Assembly: GCA_951799425.1 (NCBI GenBank)
Contig: OX637402.1
Coordinates: 8,584,001 to 8,648,000 of the forward strand
From: Ilex aquifolium
Taxonomy: Eukaryota > Streptophyta > Magnoliopsida > Aquifoliales > Aquifoliaceae
DNA: 64,000 bases
Reading direction: 5' to 3'
This document shows, in pieces, positions 34,001-46,979 of this stretch; within the stretch, counting starts at the first letter, position 1, and each line of letters begins with the position of its first letter. Both the position numbers and the translations under genes were made by a program. A model generated the notes under the pieces. That model did not search any database and had not been told where the DNA came from. It saw only the letters and a list, made by a program, of their open reading frames with translations.

Positions 34001-34833
34001 GGATGGAGTTTCTGGAAGATTACGACTTCACGTTGCATTACCATCCTGGTAAGGCAAATGTGGTGGCTGACGCACTTAGCCGGAAGTCAAGGGGAGCCTT
34101 GGCTAGTATGGCTTCCCGGGAGTGGGAAATGCTCGAAACTGTGGGACAGTTTGGGCTACATTACATGGGGCAGGCTCAGGGTACCTTGGGAAGTTTGGTG
34201 GCTACGCCGTCCCTACTGAGCAGAGTGATTGAGTCTCAGGGGCAAGACCCAGAGATAGTGTCCATTAAGGACCGGGTGCAGTCGGGTACAGGTGACGAGG
34301 GCTGGGCCATTCATTTGGATGGTAGTCTTCGGTATAGGGGAAGGATTGTGGTTCCCCAATCTCCAGATCTAAGGGAGGAGATTCTTAGGGAATTTCATTG
34401 TTCCCGTTTTGCGGTTCATCCAGGGGGCACGAAGATGTATCATGATCTTCGTCGCCAGTATTATTGGAGTGGGATGAAGAGACAAGTTGGTGAAATTGTT
34501 GGTAGATGTCTCACATGTCAGCAAGTGAAGGCTGAACACCAGAGACCAGCGGGATTACTCCAGCCTTTGGAGGTAGCTGAGTGGAAGTGGGAGCATGTCA
34601 CGATGGATTTTGTGACTCACTTGCCACGGACATCGCGGGGACATGATGCGGTGTGGGTGATAGTGGATCGGCTTACGAAGTCGGCACACTTCTTGGCTGT
34701 GCGGATGACCTTCACACTGGAGGAATTCTGCAAGTTATATATACGAGAGATTGTCCGATTGCATGGGGTGCCCGTATCTATTGTATCGGATCGGGATCCC
34801 AGATTCACATCTCATTTTTGGGAGAGTTTCTAG
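31087..34833 (+). CDS. T2 gag-pol polyprotein, 1248 residues, ended early in integrase
   Basis: A single frame holds gag and most of pol, as usual for Tekay elements. The N-terminus is Arg/Gly-rich. Gag spans about 1-390 with zinc knuckle C284-C287-H292-C297 ([14 protein letters not shown]). Protease Asp is D411 in FDSGAS. RT has FVDDI at 741-745. RNase H has D890 (CDAS), D925 and E927. Integrase has H1104, H1111, C1141 and C1144 of the zinc domain and catalytic D1174 (MDFVTHLP) and D1235 (SDRDPRF). A TAG at 34831-34833 stops the protein 14 residues later, where T1 has CAA, so the catalytic Glu and the chromodomain are cut off. Gag, protease, RT and RNase H look intact, so this copy might still supply them. 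Confidence 0.93.
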   Translation: MASRGRGRRGGGRTNQPPPAFDQEAFNETMGMMAATFAHRGGMSNLQQFKAHKPPVFKGGADPMVADHWFRQVTKILKAMEITSDASKITLATFQLEGESQVWWDWVSGSKNLETMTWEEFKELFMGKYFPPAMRHAKAREFLELKQGTMTVMEYVAKFTELARFADDYVATAVAKVRRFEEGLKLSIRGKIVGLLLQDLDLMITTAMAIEREVDDARNIREGGTKDKKKEGPSSSSSTGKRQRTSTPQGQQGQSRDYQGQGQGQSSQGGRNQRPSYQAGQRTCYHCHQPGHMKRDCPQRQGSQSYGASQSQSSVGHTQTPYVPPYPTTGQGSQYQFQGAAQTPTTSRASATQSGQMGQSLGRGRGQGSQAGTSGTQGRVYAMIPQTEPADQSVIQGTFLLSRLWARVLFDSGASHSFIVASCVEDLGLEAETLEEPLHVSSPLGARVRVGQICRDCELEISGILLTVDLRVMDMSEFDVILGMDWLTAHRVVIDCDRKRVTAYTPEGVCFKFQGDKHGALPQGVYDSRWHGQLMGWLASLTLENEERQELGLPRVVCEYEDVFPDELPGLPPHRDVDFTIELHPGTSPISMTPHRMAPAELQELKVQLQELLDRGFIRPSTSPWGAPVLFAKKKDNTLRLCIDYQQLNRVTIKNRYPLPRIDDLFDQLRGARVYSKIDLRTGYHQLRVREADIPKTAFRTRYGHYEFTVMPFGLTNAPAAFMDLMHRVFQPYLDQFVVVFVDDILIYSKSEEEHEGHLRIVLQILRDHQLYAKFSKCEFWLIEAKFLGHVVSASGVSVDPEKVEAVMNWERPKSVFEIRSFLGLAGYYRRFIEDFSRLAAPMTKLTRKEVKFEWNDSCEKAFQELKRRLTSAPILIVPERGQRYTVYCDASKDGLGCVLMQSGRVVAYDSRQLKNHKQNYPTHDMELAAIVFALKAWRHYLYGEQFEVFLDHKSLKYIFTQRDLNMRQRRWMEFLEDYDFTLHYHPGKANVVADALSRKSRGALASMASREWEMLETVGQFGLHYMGQAQGTLGSLVATPSLLSRVIESQGQDPEIVSIKDRVQSGTGDEGWAIHLDGSLRYRGRIVVPQSPDLREEILREFHCSRFAVHPGGTKMYHDLRRQYYWSGMKRQVGEIVGRCLTCQQVKAEHQRPAGLLQPLEVAEWKWEHVTMDFVTHLPRTSRGHDAVWVIVDRLTKSAHFLAVRMTFTLEEFCKLYIREIVRLHGVPVSIVSDRDPRFTSHFWESF

Positions 34834-34839
34834 CAAGCT

Positions 34840-35187
34840 GTGGGGACTCAGTTGATGATGAGCACTGCTTTTCATCCCCAGACGGATGGTCAGTCAGAGA
34901 GGACTATCCAGACACTAGAGGACATGCTGCGGGCATGCGTCCTAGACCTCAAGGGAAGCTGGGAAGATCACTTACCCTTGGTAGAGTTTGCCTATAACAA
35001 TAGTTATCAGGCGAGCATACAGATGGCACCCTATGAGGCATTATATGGGAGGCCTTGTAGATCTCCGGTTTGTTGGACGGAGGTTGGAGAGAGACCCTCT
35101 ACGGGTCCAGAGTTGATTAAAGACACCTCAGAGAAGGTGGATTTGATACGGAAGCGTCTTCTCACGGCGCAGAGCGGCGACCTCTAG
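34840..35187 (+). pseudogene. T2 integrase core, part after the stop
   Basis: In frame with gag-pol across the TAG at 34831. It contains the catalytic Glu in [10 protein letters not shown] and the motif [15 protein letters not shown]. It ends because a stretch of 28 bases present in T1 (about 18604-18631) is missing after CTCACGGCGCAGAG, which shifts the frame. CGG repeats at the edges suggest deletion by short homology. Confidence 0.9.
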
Positions 35188-35195
35188 AGTTTGAG

Positions 35196-35750
35196 GTGGG
35201 AGATCACGTATTCTTGAAGGTTATGCCTACGAGAGGAGTGGTCAGGTTCGGCAAGCGGGGAAAACTGTCTCCGAGATATATCGGGCCCTTCGAGGTACTC
35301 GAGAGGGTTGGTGCAGTTGCTTACCGGTTGGCGTTACCGCCTGATTTAGCAGGTGTTCACGCAGTATTCCATGTTTCTATGCTCCGGAAGTACACCCCAG
35401 ATCCTACTCATGTGGTGGATTGGGGCGAGCTTGTGGTTGATACTGATGGGACCTTCAAGGAGGGACCGGTGCGTATCATGGATAGCCGGGAACAGGTTTT
35501 GCGAGGCAAGACCGTGCGGCTGTTGAAGGTGCTTTGGCAGCACCGGGGAGTAGAGGAGGCAACATGGGAGCGTGAGGACACCATACGTGCTAATTACCCT
35601 TTCCTGTTTGAGGATAGAGGTACATTTTCATACTTACAGCTTGGTATCATCACTTTGGGTATATATTACTTGTTGCATATGCATGCTATTAAATGTGTAT
35701 GTGTACGTAAATTTCGGGGACGAAATTCTTTTAAGGGGGGAAGAATGTGA
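35196..35750 (+). pseudogene. T2 integrase C-terminus with chromodomain
   Basis: Starts MGDHVFLKVMPTRGVVRFG, the GPF/Y-type integrase end (LSPRYIGPFEVLERVG). It then runs into a chromodomain-like stretch VLRGKTVRLLKVLWQHRG...EATWEREDTI and YPFLF, the sign of a chromovirus that targets integration to heterochromatin. It is out of frame with the upstream part because of the 28-nt deletion. The ORF continues past the expected end into the purine tract. Confidence 0.9.
35733..35745 (+). other. polypurine tract of T2
   Basis: AAGGGGGGAAGAA directly precedes the 3' LTR start TGTGAAACC. It is preceded by the conserved TTTCGGGGACGAAATTC. Confidence 0.9.
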
Positions 35751-38437
35751 AACCCGGGAAAATTTGAACTTTTTTTGAAAAAGGGCAAAATGGTAATTTG
35801 CCACTACTGCACGTATTAAAATACATATGTTCTAGACCTCGAAGGAGGGAACAGAGTGCGTCATTGGATTCGTAACGCGAAATCTAGTGACCACCAGAAA
35901 TTTCGTTAAATTCCGAGATAGTCAGATTTTTGCATGTAAATCGAGACGACTGCGTGGCGATTGACCTTTTAAAGGTCCCCAAAAACGAGAAATATTAAAA
36001 TTCCTTATAATTGGATTAATGTGCCAATAAAATTTATTTGGACTTAATGAGTCGTTTCGGGACGAAAAACGGACCCGAAAGTAATAAACGAGCGGTGCGA
36101 TGTAGACCACACATTTAAAATTATAAATAGGGGCCGAAATATCTGAAAAATCAGATTTTCTTCTTCTCTTGGCCGGCTGAGCTCACACGTTGGAGAGAAA
36201 AAGGAGAGAGAAAAGAGAAACCTAATTTTCTACCCTTCTTCTTCAAGACCCACCAAGTTCCTTTGGTTGGAAGGCTATAGTCCAAGAGTTAAAGTTCGTC
36301 TACTCGTCGAGGGCTTCGACTATGTACCAAGAACAAGGCGTTTCACCGAATATTCAAAGGGAGAAATTTTGGAAATCAAAGACTTTGGGTTGGTTTTGGT
36401 GCATAGAGGTTGCCTACATCTCTATTGAGGTAGGATTATTCCTACTTGGGATTATTCTTACCTTAGGTGTTAGTAGACTAAGGGTTAAAAGTTATATATG
36501 CATATGTATTGAATTATATATATGTCTATAGTTATGGTAATGGAAAAGGGAGCATAGAGTTGGCCTAGGCTAACTTCTAGCTTGATTTTATTACATAGGA
36601 GTTCCATGTGGTTCCTCTTATAACTTGGTGAAATTTGAGCTATATGGTTGCTTGGAATGTGTTATGTGAAAACATGACTTTAATGACTACTAGGTGTTTG
36701 ATAAAATGCCTAGGTGAAATTGTGTGTGTTACTTGCATGATGCTATGTTATAACATGCTTGGGTGATTGTGAAATCATATGCTTAGGATATGGTTGTTGG
36801 ATGAAGAGTGTTGTTGATATATGCATGAAATGATATATTGAACATAATGAGATATGGTAGTTATGTGCTTTTGATATAATTGCCATTGATGTATTGGAAA
36901 TGTTTATATGTTTGTCATGAGCATATTGAGCATTATTCTGTGTGCAATGGAACATCACATTGCATTTGCACGGGGATATCGCATCCATAGATATGAGTGG
37001 GTGTGTGTGCATGTTATACATGATTAATCAATCACCATTCTTGGTGCTTGGTGGATGGGCTCGGGAATGTTGGAACGAAGTTTCGACTGAGTCGCATGGT
37101 TGCATGGAAAAACTTGTGTCGGGTGTAGCAAGTAGGGCTAGACACTCCCTCGGGTGAAAAACCCGGAACCACTTGGTTCAGTCACTTGCCGGCGGTGCAA
37201 TTCCAGAAAAGTGATACGGTGTACGGAACCGGCGGTGTGATTCCGAAGATCCGTTGCCCAACAAAGACACAAGGGTTTTTGTTATAAAAACACCCATTCA
37301 ATGGGTAGCTTCCAACAATGATCCGGTTTTGGGAAAACATGATTTCTTTTCAAATGATCATTGGAAGGTTTTTCTCCGTCAATAGACGGGTCATCACACA
37401 TTGGCATTGCATTGTGTTGAGGGAGTCGGTGAGGACTCGGAATGGGTTGCATGAATGAGTTTTCATCTCATTTCATTGCATGGCATTGTTGCATTCCAAC
37501 ATTGAATGCATAGTGTGTGTGGAATGATTGATTACATGTTGTATGTGAATATTACATGAGCATGAGCATCTAGGGGGGAGTAACCTCCGTAGGAAGTTTT
37601 CTACTGGGCGTTGTGCTCACCCTATACGGGAAACAATTTCAGGTGTCGGGTTTACACCGGCGATTGGCTCCCATGGAGAGCATCAAGGGTGAAGGGGGCC
37701 TAAGTGCGGCCTTATCTCAAGATTTTGTAAACCTTTTGTTTTACAATGGTTTATGACATGTAAATTTTGTATAAACAAACTTATTTCATTCTTTTTTTGA
37801 ATTATATTTGTATGGGATAGATTGTAATGGTCGTGTATGGATCTTGTGCAAAATGTAAAAATATAGTTGTACATGTCTTGGATGATGTGGAATTGAGTTA
37901 GGATGAATTGGAAATGAAAAATGGAGCAAGAAAGCAAATCTGGGCAGCAGCTACCGGTAGTCAATGGGTAACTACCGGTAGTCGACTGTCCAGTGTGTAT
38001 CAGCTACCGGTAGCCAACAGGTAGTCGTAACGCCAGAAGGTTTTGGCTACCGGTAGACAACAGGTAGTCGTAACTCCAGAAGGTTTCGGCTACCGGTAGA
38101 CAAGAGTTAGTCGTAACTCCAGAATGTTTCGGCTACCGGTAGCCGATAAACAGCTACCGGTAGCCAGTCCAAAAATCTGAAATTTTTTAAATGTGTTGCC
38201 AAATCTTTGGGCTTTGAATTTCCTTCCTTTAAATGATTAAAGTGGACCCTAATGAGGTACAAACCACGGTGTATGAGACTTTAATTGAATCAAATGAATG
38301 TTAAACCGAATTTTCATTATGGGTTATAATCCCGGCTTAAAGATATTCTTGATGTGGTGTCGGGTTGAGCGATATCCACGGATGTTTCCGCAGGTTGATG
38401 GGTTATCAACGGGACCCCCGGATTTTTGGGCGTCACA
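35746..38437 (+). mobile_element. 3' LTR of T2
   Basis: 2692 bp, near-identical to 28007-30710 apart from about a dozen substitutions and the loss of a 12-bp unit. It ends GGGCGTCACA, followed by CTTTT. Confidence 0.95.
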
Positions 38438-38817
38438 CTTTTGCTCACCCCCTTCAACACACTTATAGATTTTGGCATAGAAGATGATGTTGATGTGGAT
38501 GAGCAGGTTGATTACAAGTTGTTGGAGAATCAAGATGTAGACTCTATCTTAGAGGAATAGAGTTGTTCTATTTTTGGTTTAGAGTTTGAGAGATTTCTAT
38601 GAAACAATGTTTTAGCTAATTTTAATTATTTCGCTGCTAGTTATAGTTTGGTTTTGAATTGTAAGTTTGGAGATGCTACAATGTTTTATTGTCTTTAGTA
38701 TTTGGTATTTAATTGATGGTTGGATCGTTTATTATCTAAATGGTTATTTTTAGTCGCTCTCATATTAGATGGTTTGTAGAGAGTAATGTCTTCCAGGGTG
38801 GATTTTAGGGCATGCCA
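38438..38817 (+). mobile_element. decayed LTR (right part), continuing 26240-28006
   Basis: Follows the end of solo LTRs 1 and 2: GCTCACCCCCT, then TTTCGCTGCTAGTTA, TAGTCGCTCTCAT and GTCTTCCAGGGTG, and a degraded terminus GGGCATGCCA where the others have GGGGTGTTACA. With T2 removed, the left and right parts form one LTR of about 2.1 kb. Confidence 0.72.
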
Positions 38818-38967
38818 ATAGTGTCATTAAAAACTCAAATTTTATGCACCATGATCATCTAGTTCTTGTGATTTGTAGAAATAGATTGTTTTCTTTCAAG
38901 CTTGACATGTATAGTTGAGATAGATATATGATCTTGCGAGTTTAGAGCCTATCATCTTGGAGGGTTA
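38818..38967 (+). other. short remnant of B between decayed LTR and T3
   Basis: 150 bp without features. It joins 45701 across T3 (GAGGGTTA / TACGAC), as shown by the GGTTA duplication at 38963-38967 and 45696-45700. Confidence 0.6.
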
Positions 38968-41895
38968 TGTGACACCCCAAAATCCGGGGGTCCGTTGATT
39001 ACCCATCAACCCGCAGAATACCTGTAGATACCTAGTATCTCGATATCACACTGTTATGCCCCATTTACCGGGGTCCATAACTTAACGAAATTTGGGCAGG
39101 GTCTCCTTTGTATGGGGAGCTCTACCCAATACCCAACCTGTGCAATACACAATTACCAGACCCATCCGAGGTCAAATATAAAGCAATGGCCGCACCGGGT
39201 CCATGTATAAGTAAACATTGGCCACACTGGGTCCAATTAACCATACTTAAATCAAAACATGAAAGGCTAATCTAACAATAGTCTTTATAAGTTCTATTAC
39301 AATTATTTTACGCATTACATGCCCCAAAATATAGTTTTTAACATGTAATTACACAAAACATTAAGTAAAGCCACATGCGGCTTTCTTCAAGCATGAGGGT
39401 CCAAAATGAAGCCATCCGCCGGTGTATCTCTCCCACCTGAAATGTGTTCCCGTATAGGATGAGCCAACGCCCAATAGAGTATTTCCTACAGAGGCTACTC
39501 CTCAACCTATATGCATATGAAATGTTCACATGCAACATCCATAAATCCGTAACCATTCCATCAAATAATATACAATTAAATGATGTAATGCTATAATGTC
39601 ATGCCATGAATGAGGTGAGACCCACCCATGTGCACTCAACCCGAGTCCACTCTGACTCCCTTTACATGTCAAAGCCATGTATGTTAAACCGGGCTACCTA
39701 AGCCCCATGAAATGAGATGAGACTCATGTACTCAACCCGAGCCCTTCCCGGCTCCTTTCCCCCATGCAATGCCATGAGTATAAAAACCGGACTTCTCAAG
39801 CCCCCGCCATTGGTATTACTCACCCAATAACTAATTTAAGAAAATCTCCGGGTCTTTCTTTGGGGTGGGCGTTTATGGACTTCCACCAACGGAACCCAAC
39901 CGACACGGGATTTATGGACTCTTTCCACCAACGGTGCCGCGTACACCAACACACTTTATGGGCTCTTATACCAATGGAAGTGCGTATCCGAAACACCGGG
40001 CCTTGCACCCGAGAGGTCGTCTTGCCCCTTCTTGCTAACCCCGACCCAATCTTTTTCTTCTTTTTCATGCAACCATGCGACTCAGTTGAATAATCAATCC
40101 AACTTTCCCGAGCCCATCCACCAACCACCAAGCATGATGATTGATATATGCAACTACCCCCCCACACTCATGCAAGTTTCCCATGAATGTGACATCACCT
40201 TATGCCCAATATGTCATGAATGCCAATGAGCAATTTATCTCCATATTAGACTCTCATAATACCACATAGCTTGTGGTACAAACACCCATGCACAACATCA
40301 TTATGACACAATGTCCATGTATGTGATGTTCCCGTACATATGCAATGTAATGACCCATTGCTTCTCTCATGCAAGGTTCATATGTAATGAATGCCATATG
40401 AACTGTCTCTACCACATTCCAACATATGGTATTAACAACAACCATGCACACACACACACACCACTCATGATGTGAATTCCCCGTGCATATGCAATGCGAT
40501 GTATCATTGCAATAAAATTATGTCACATATGTAATGCATGCCATATGGACTAAATTAACATAATCAATTCCATTCCATGGCAATTTACATTATAAACGTA
40601 TAAATTCCATGCTTCATCACAACAATTGATATATCAAAATATATATCTGACATTCACAATTTCAACATAAATCATATCGTACACATATGATTTTCATTTA
40701 CCACATAAGGCATAACATGTTATTTATCATATAACAATTTCAATCCATTTAGGTATTTTGTCAAACACCTTCAAGGCAAACAACATGGTAACACATATCA
40801 TGCCCAATTTCCACATAATTCAAGAAATTCCAATAGGCAATTTCTACATACCAATTTAGGATAAAATTATTTTACCTAAATTCCACCAATAGGCAAGTGT
40901 AATTTTCTAACAACCTACCCACCATCTTCATTATTCCATAACCATATACATATAAATATATGTATACATAGGTGGAATATATATATATATATATATGTAT
41001 ATCTATATAGCCCATTTATCATAGGCATTTCTAGGTAAGAAATCAACCCAAGTAGGAAAACACCTACCTCTTGTAGCGTGAGAATCCCGTAGGAAACTCC
41101 GAAGACCCGAAAACCCAACTCGAAGCTTGATTTTTCCAAATCCCGATTTTTCACCTTCGGTGAAAATCTTCATTTTTGGTACCCACGCGTAGCCCTCGTC
41201 GACGTGATCACTTCTCCCTTCTAGCTCGACGGAATCCGAGCAAAGAAATACAACTCGAATCTTGATTTTCGTACACCCCACCCGTTCACCTTCGGTGAAA
41301 CTTGTTGTTTTTGGTACCCACGCGTAGCCCTCGTCGCGTAGATGAACTTTGCCTTTTGAATCGACGAATTCCGACGGACGAAACTCCCGAAATCGGAGCG
41401 GGAAGGCTAAAGAATTTTTTTTTTCTTCTTTGGTCTTGGGCGGCTGAAAGGCTGAAGTTTCAGCTGATATTTCTCAAAAAAACTGATTTTTTTAGGATAT
41501 TTATAGGCAAAAATGTGCGGTCCACATCGCACCGCATATTTTCGACTTTCGGGTCTATTTTTTTGTCCCGAAACGATTCATTAAGTCCCGGATTAAGTCC
41601 AAATTAATTTTATTGGAACTTTAATCCAATTATAAAGAAATTTTATAAAATCCATTATTGGGGACCTTTAAAATTACATTCGCCATGCAGTCGCCTCGAA
41701 CGACGTGCAAAAATCCGACTATCTCGGAATTCGACGAAATTTCTAGTGATTACTAGATTTCGCGTTGCGAATCCAATGGCGCACTCCGTTTCCTCATCCG
41801 AGGTCTAGAACATGATTATTTCAAATACGCATAAGGGTGGAGAATTACCATTTTGCCCTTTTTCAGAAAAAGTTCAATTTTTCCCGGGTTTTACA
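38968..41895 (-). mobile_element. 3' LTR of T3
   Basis: Complement ends: TGTAAAACCCGGGAAAAATT at 41895 and GGGGTGTCACA at 38968. It keeps 28 bp (about 39075-39102, between two GGGTC repeats) that the other LTR lacks. A TA-rich microsatellite lies at 40978-41010. Confidence 0.92.
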
Positions 41896-41908
41896 TTCTT
41901 CCCCCCTT
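41896..41908 (-). other. polypurine tract of T3
   Basis: The minus strand reads AAGGGGGGAAGAA directly before the LTR, identical to T1 and T2. Confidence 0.88.
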
Positions 41909-42775
41909 AAAAAAAATTTCGTCCCCGAAATCCACACCCACGTGCACATTCAACCATATGCATATGTCACAACGATACAGTCTAAACTGTCCCACATGTA
42001 TTCGTCTCTCTCCCGGACTAGGTTCTAAACTCAAACAAATTCGTTCGTAAAGGCACCACATATCCCGTGTACCTCTGTCCCATTTCCGGGACTACTAGAA
42101 TACGAGGTAAATTAACCTTCTTTGTAATTTGACAATAGTACCGAAACATCCCAAGGCGAGGCATTCATACTTTACTTGAGGTAAAATGTCATGCGTTTCT
42201 CCTAAAACTTAAAACATACACACTCCGAGGTGGAAACAGTGACCCGCTGACGATTACAATCACTGACGACTCAGTGTGCCGTCAATCCGTCCATCCCAAG
42301 GATGACATCAAATTCTAACATGTCCGTGGAGTAGAATCCCCAAGAATCCTAGCTCACATTCCCGACATACCCATTTAGTACTCACCCTAGCTCCCAGGGA
42401 AGAACTCACCCACAATGGCTCTTCCAAGGTTTCAACCTCTAAGCCCAATTCCTTTATGCAATTTAAATTGTCATAAAACAATAACTAGTATCCCAATGTA
42501 GGGACCAAGTTCAAAACAAGGAGAATTCCCTCACCGTCTCACTAGTAGACATTTAACCCATGAACTATCCCGTTCATCCTTTTTCCGAACCCCCAAGGTT
42601 ATGTTTTCTAACCCTAGCGTTCCTCTTTTTCATATACATTTTACCATGTATATAATTTAAACATAACACATAATCATGTAGCACATAATCATGTAACAAA
42701 TAAAACACATAACATGAATGCACATGGAATGCAATGGTGTAAACCCATTTCCCTCAAGCCCTAGGTAAATCGTAT
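41909..42775 (-). pseudogene. residual interior of T3 (leader, protease and RNase H scraps)
   Basis: Read on the minus strand from the primer site: the T1/T2-like leader to about 42480, then a jump past gag to a protease scrap with ETLEEPL and FDVILGMDG (about 42445-42200), then a jump to a scrap matching the PE.GQRYT start of RNase H (about 42063-42090), then the 3' leader-like end. Frames are broken. The joins need at least two large deletions relative to T2. Confidence 0.82.
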
Positions 42776-42793
42776 ACCTATGCTCTGATACCA
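42776..42793 (-). other. T3 primer-binding site (tRNA-iMet)
   Basis: The minus strand reads TGGTATCAGAGCATAGGT, 3 nt from the LTR at 42797. Confidence 0.92.
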
Positions 42794-42796
42794 AGC

Positions 42797-44774
42797 TGTG
42801 ACACCCCAAAATCCGGGGGTCCGTTGATTACCCATCAACCCGCGGAATACCTGTAGATACCTAGTATCTTGATATCACACTGTTATGCCCCATTTACCGG
42901 GGTCTCCTTTGTATGGGGAGCTCTACCCAATACCCAACCTGTGCAATACACAATTACCAGACCCATCCGAGGTCAAATATAAAGCAATGGCCGCACCAGG
43001 TCCATGTATAAGTAAACATTGGCCACACTGGGTCCAATTAACCATACTTAAATCAAAACATGAAAGGCTAATCTAACAATAGTCTTTATAAGTTCTATTA
43101 CAATTATTTTACGCATTACATGCCCCAAAATATAGTTTTTAACATGTAATTACACAAAACATTAAGTAAAGCCACATGCGGCTTTCTTCAAGCATGAGGG
43201 TCCAAAATGAAGCCATCCGCCGGTGTATCTCTCCCACCTGAAATGTGTTCCCGTATAGGGTGAGCCAACGCCCAATAGAGTATTTCCTACAGAGGCTACT
43301 CCTCAACCTATATGCATATGAAATGTTCACATGCAACATCCATAAATCCGTAACCATTCCATCAAATAATATACAATTAAATGATGTAATGCTATAATGT
43401 CATGCCATGAATAAGATGAGACCCACCCATGTGCACTCAACCCGAGTCCACTCTGACTCCCTTTACATGTCAATGCCATGTATGTTAAACCGGGCTACCT
43501 AAGCCCCATGAAATGAGATGAGACTCATGTACTCAACCCGAGCTCTTCCCGGCTCCTTTCCCCCATGCAATGCCATGAGTATAAAAACCGGACTTCTCAA
43601 GCCCCCGCCATTGGTATTACTCACCCAATAACTAATTTAAGAAAATCTCCGGGTCTTTCTTTGGGGTGGGCGTTTATGGACTTCCACCAACGGAACCCAA
43701 CCGACACGGGATTTATGGACTCTTTCCACCAACGGTGCCGCGTACACCAACACACTTTATGGGCTCTTATACCAACGGAAGTGCGTATCCGAAACACCGG
43801 GCCTTGCACCCGAGAGGTCGTCTTGCCCCTTCTTGCTAACCCCGACCCAATCTTTTTCTTCTTTTTCATGCAACCATGCGACTCAGTTGAATAATCAATC
43901 CAACTTTCCCGAGCCCATCCACCAACCACCAAGCATGATGATTGATATATGCAACTACCCCCCCACACTCATGCAAGTTTCCCATGAATGTGACATCACC
44001 TTATGCCCAATATGTCATGAATGCCAATGAGCAATTTATCTCCATATTAGACTCCCATAATACCACATAGCTTGTGGTACAAACACCCATGCACAACATC
44101 ATTATGACACAATGTCCATGTATGTGATGTTCCCGTACATATGCAATGTAATGACCCATTGCTTCTCTCATGCAAGGTTCATATGTAATGAATGCCATAT
44201 GAACTGTCTCTACCACATTCCAACATATGGTATTAACAACAACCATGCACACACACACACACCACTCATGATGTGAATTCCCCGTGCATATGCAATGCGA
44301 TGTATCATTGCAATAAAATTATGTCACATATGTAATGCATGCCATATGGACTAAATTAACATAATCAATTCCATTCCATGGCAATTTACATTATAAACGT
44401 ATAAATTCCATGCTTCATCACAACAATTGATATATCAAAATATATATCTGACATTCACAATTTCAACATAAATCATATCGTACACATATGATTTTCATTT
44501 ACCACATAAGGCATAACATGTTATTTATCATATAACAATTTCAATCCATTTAGGTATTTTGTCAAACACCTTCAAGGCAAACAACATGGTAACACATATC
44601 ATGCCCAATTTCCACATAATTCAAGAAATTCCAATAGGCAATTTCTACATACCAATTTAGGATAAAATTATTTTACCTAAATTCCACCAATAGGCAAGTG
44701 TAATTTTCTAACAACCTACCCACCATCTTCATTATTCCATAACCATATACATATAAATATATGTATACATAGGT

Positions 44775-44808
<34 letters not shown>

Positions 44809-45695
44809 AGCCCATTTATCATAGGCATTTCTAGGTAAGAAATCAACCCAAGTAGGAAAACACCTACCTCTTGTAGCGTGAGAATCCCGTAGGAAACTCC
44901 GAAGACCCGAAAACCCAACTCGAAACTTGATTTTTCCAAATCCCGATTTTTCACCTTCGGTGAAAATCTTCATTTTTGGTACCCACGCGTAGCCCTCGTC
45001 GACGTGATCACTTCTCCCTTCTAGCTCGACGGAATCCGAGCAAAGAAATACAACTCGAATCTTGATTTTCGTACACCCCACCCGTTCACCTTCGGTGAAA
45101 CTTGTTGTTTTTGGTACCCACGCGTAGCCCTCGTCGCGTAGATGAACTTTGCCTTTTGAATCGACGAATTCCGACGGACGAAACTCCCGAAATCGGAGCG
45201 GGAAGGCTAAAGAATTTTTTTTTTCTTCTTTGGTCTTGGGCGGCTGAAAGGCTGAAGTTTCAGCTGATATTTCTCAAAAAAACTGATTTTTTTAGGATAT
45301 TTATAGGCAAAAATGTGCGGTCCACATTGCACCGCATATTTTCGACTTTCGGGTCTATTTTTTTGTCCCGAAACGATTCATTAAGTCCCGGATTAAGTCC
45401 AAATTAATTTTACTGGAACTTTAATCCAATTATAAGGAAATTTTATAAAATCTATTATTGGGGACCTTTAAAATTACATTCGCCATGCAGTCGCCTCGAA
45501 CGACGTGCAAAAATCCGACTATCTCGGAATTCGACGAAATTTCTAGTGATTACTAGATTTCGCGTTGCGAATCCAATGGCGCACTCCGTTTCCTCATCCG
45601 AGGTCTAGAACATGATTATTTCAAATACGCATAAGGGTGGAGAATTACCATTTTGCCCTTTTTCAGAAAAAGTTCAATTTTTCCCGGGTTTTACA
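42797..45695 (-). mobile_element. 5' LTR of T3
   Basis: 2899 bp. TATAAATA is on the minus strand at 45298-45305. A leader block (GACGAGGGCTACGCGTGGG, then TTTCACCGAAGGTGAA) is present twice, near 45071-45145 and 44948-45010. An AT microsatellite lies at 44777-44806. No TACCGGTA array is present in this family. Confidence 0.92.
43238..44867 (-). other. putative leader intron in T3 5' LTR (1630 bp)
   Basis: On the minus strand CAAGAG/GTAGGTG (donor at 44867) and CACATTTCAG/GTGGG (acceptor ending at 43238) match the sites of T1, T2 and T4. Confidence 0.45.
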
Positions 45696-45700
45696 GGTTA

Positions 45701-46486
45701 TACGACTTCACTTCTTTCAATAGTCTCATTATATTTGTTTTGGTTAAAGTATGAGGAATGATTAGTTGATTGTATCTCTATCAATTAAAAATTTGCTATT
45801 GTTCTTGGAAAAGGATTTTAGGCCATCTTTTGGATAATTTTGAGCCTTAGCTTGTTCTTTCTTACAATTTTTTCCTCTAAGCCGTGATTGAGCCTATTTG
45901 AATGTCCAATTCATAGCCATAAATTTTAACCAAGCCAAGTGAAAATAGATATATACCTTACTTGGCTATCCCTTGAATTTCTAAGTCTATATAAAGAAAG
46001 GTAGGAGATTTATGGCAAAAGCTCAAACATAGGCAACATGAGAGAAAATGGAATGAAGTTGAAAAAAAAATGGAAGAATAAGCAAAATTGTTGGAATTGA
46101 AGAAAAAAAGAGAAGCCAAAGGCTTGGAAAAGAAAAAGGGGTGTAAAAAGAAAAAAAACAAAAATGAAAAAAGAATGAGCGTAAGTAAAGAGAAAAATGT
46201 TCCAAATGAGGAGTCATGTGTGCAAAAAGTATCTTGGGATAACTCTTTTTGAATTCTCTGATCCTTCGTTTCTTTTACCTCTACCCTTAGCCCCATTATA
46301 ACCTTGATAAAGTCCTAGTGGATTCTGAGAATAATGGTGAATTAAAATACCTTATTGGATTGAGAAATACAACAATGTCGTTATTCTTATTACTTTAATA
46401 TTCTTTCATGAGATTATGTCAAGATTGATTCGTTCTTAATACTTTTCATTGTTAGAAATATGTGGGATATACTTGTTTTGTTAATA
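45701..46486 (+). other. Athila-type non-coding tail of B
   Basis: No gene. The order GGATTTTAGGCCATC, GAGCCTTAG, GTGATTGAGCCT, ACTTGGCTATCCC and an A/G-rich run (46015-46200) mirrors the minus strand of element A at 4814-5345. The long A-rich stretch gives spurious low-complexity ORFs on the other strand. Confidence 0.7.
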
Positions 46487-46979
46487 TGTAACACCCCGCA
46501 TTTTATTTTATATAGGTATATAGATATATAGTAAATAATTGTTGTAAAAATGTGGATATGTGTAGTGACGGTAGGAATAAAAGCAAAAACTAGAGATACA
46601 AATTGATTGGAAAGTTTAAGTTTCGAAGGTGTGTAAACTTGAGAAGAGGGATTATGGAAGTTTCTAAATATTTTTAAGTCAAAATAAGTTCTCCATTGAA
46701 TCCGGAAGGTCGAAAAACATTGGGAGAGGTAATATGGGGTGTATTGGAAGCTAGGAAGTATTCCGGAGTGAAAACACACTTAGAGAAAAATTTGGGTAAA
46801 AAGGAGTTGGGACACCTTCTAGTATTTAAGTCATAACTTTTGATACTGATGTCCAATTGCTCTGAAATTTTTACAGTAGATAGTAGACATCTAGGGCTAC
46901 AAAAGTGTATCTCATGAAAATTTTCCAATTCGACCTATAAATGGGTAAAAACTGCCCTGAAATTCGAAGCAGCCGAAGT

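Larger units (their letters stand above)
28007..38437 (+). mobile_element. Tekay-type chromodomain element T2, 10431 bp, youngest full copy
   Basis: Flanked by CTTTT (28002-28006 and 38438-38442). LTRs of 2704 and 2692 bp differ by about a dozen substitutions by eye plus one 12-bp indel. It has an iMet primer site, a long gag-pol ORF (31087-34833), a chromodomain ORF and a purine tract. It sits inside a decayed LTR. Confidence 0.96.
38968..45695 (-). mobile_element. T3: Tekay-type element with most of gag-pol deleted, 6728 bp
   Basis: Flanked by GGTTA on both sides. Two LTRs of 2928 and 2899 bp enclose only 901 bp. The minus strand keeps the primer site (42776-42793), the leader, a protease scrap, an RNase H scrap and the purine tract (41896-41908). 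The LTRs differ by about 15 substitutions, a 28-bp indel and a TA repeat, so insertion was recent. All cis signals are present and no protein is encoded, as in a non-autonomous derivative. Confidence 0.93.

Noticed and set aside
45958..46296. 112-codon minus-strand ORF rich in Phe and Ser
   Set aside because: It is the reverse strand of an A/G-rich tract in the Athila tail; composition alone explains it.
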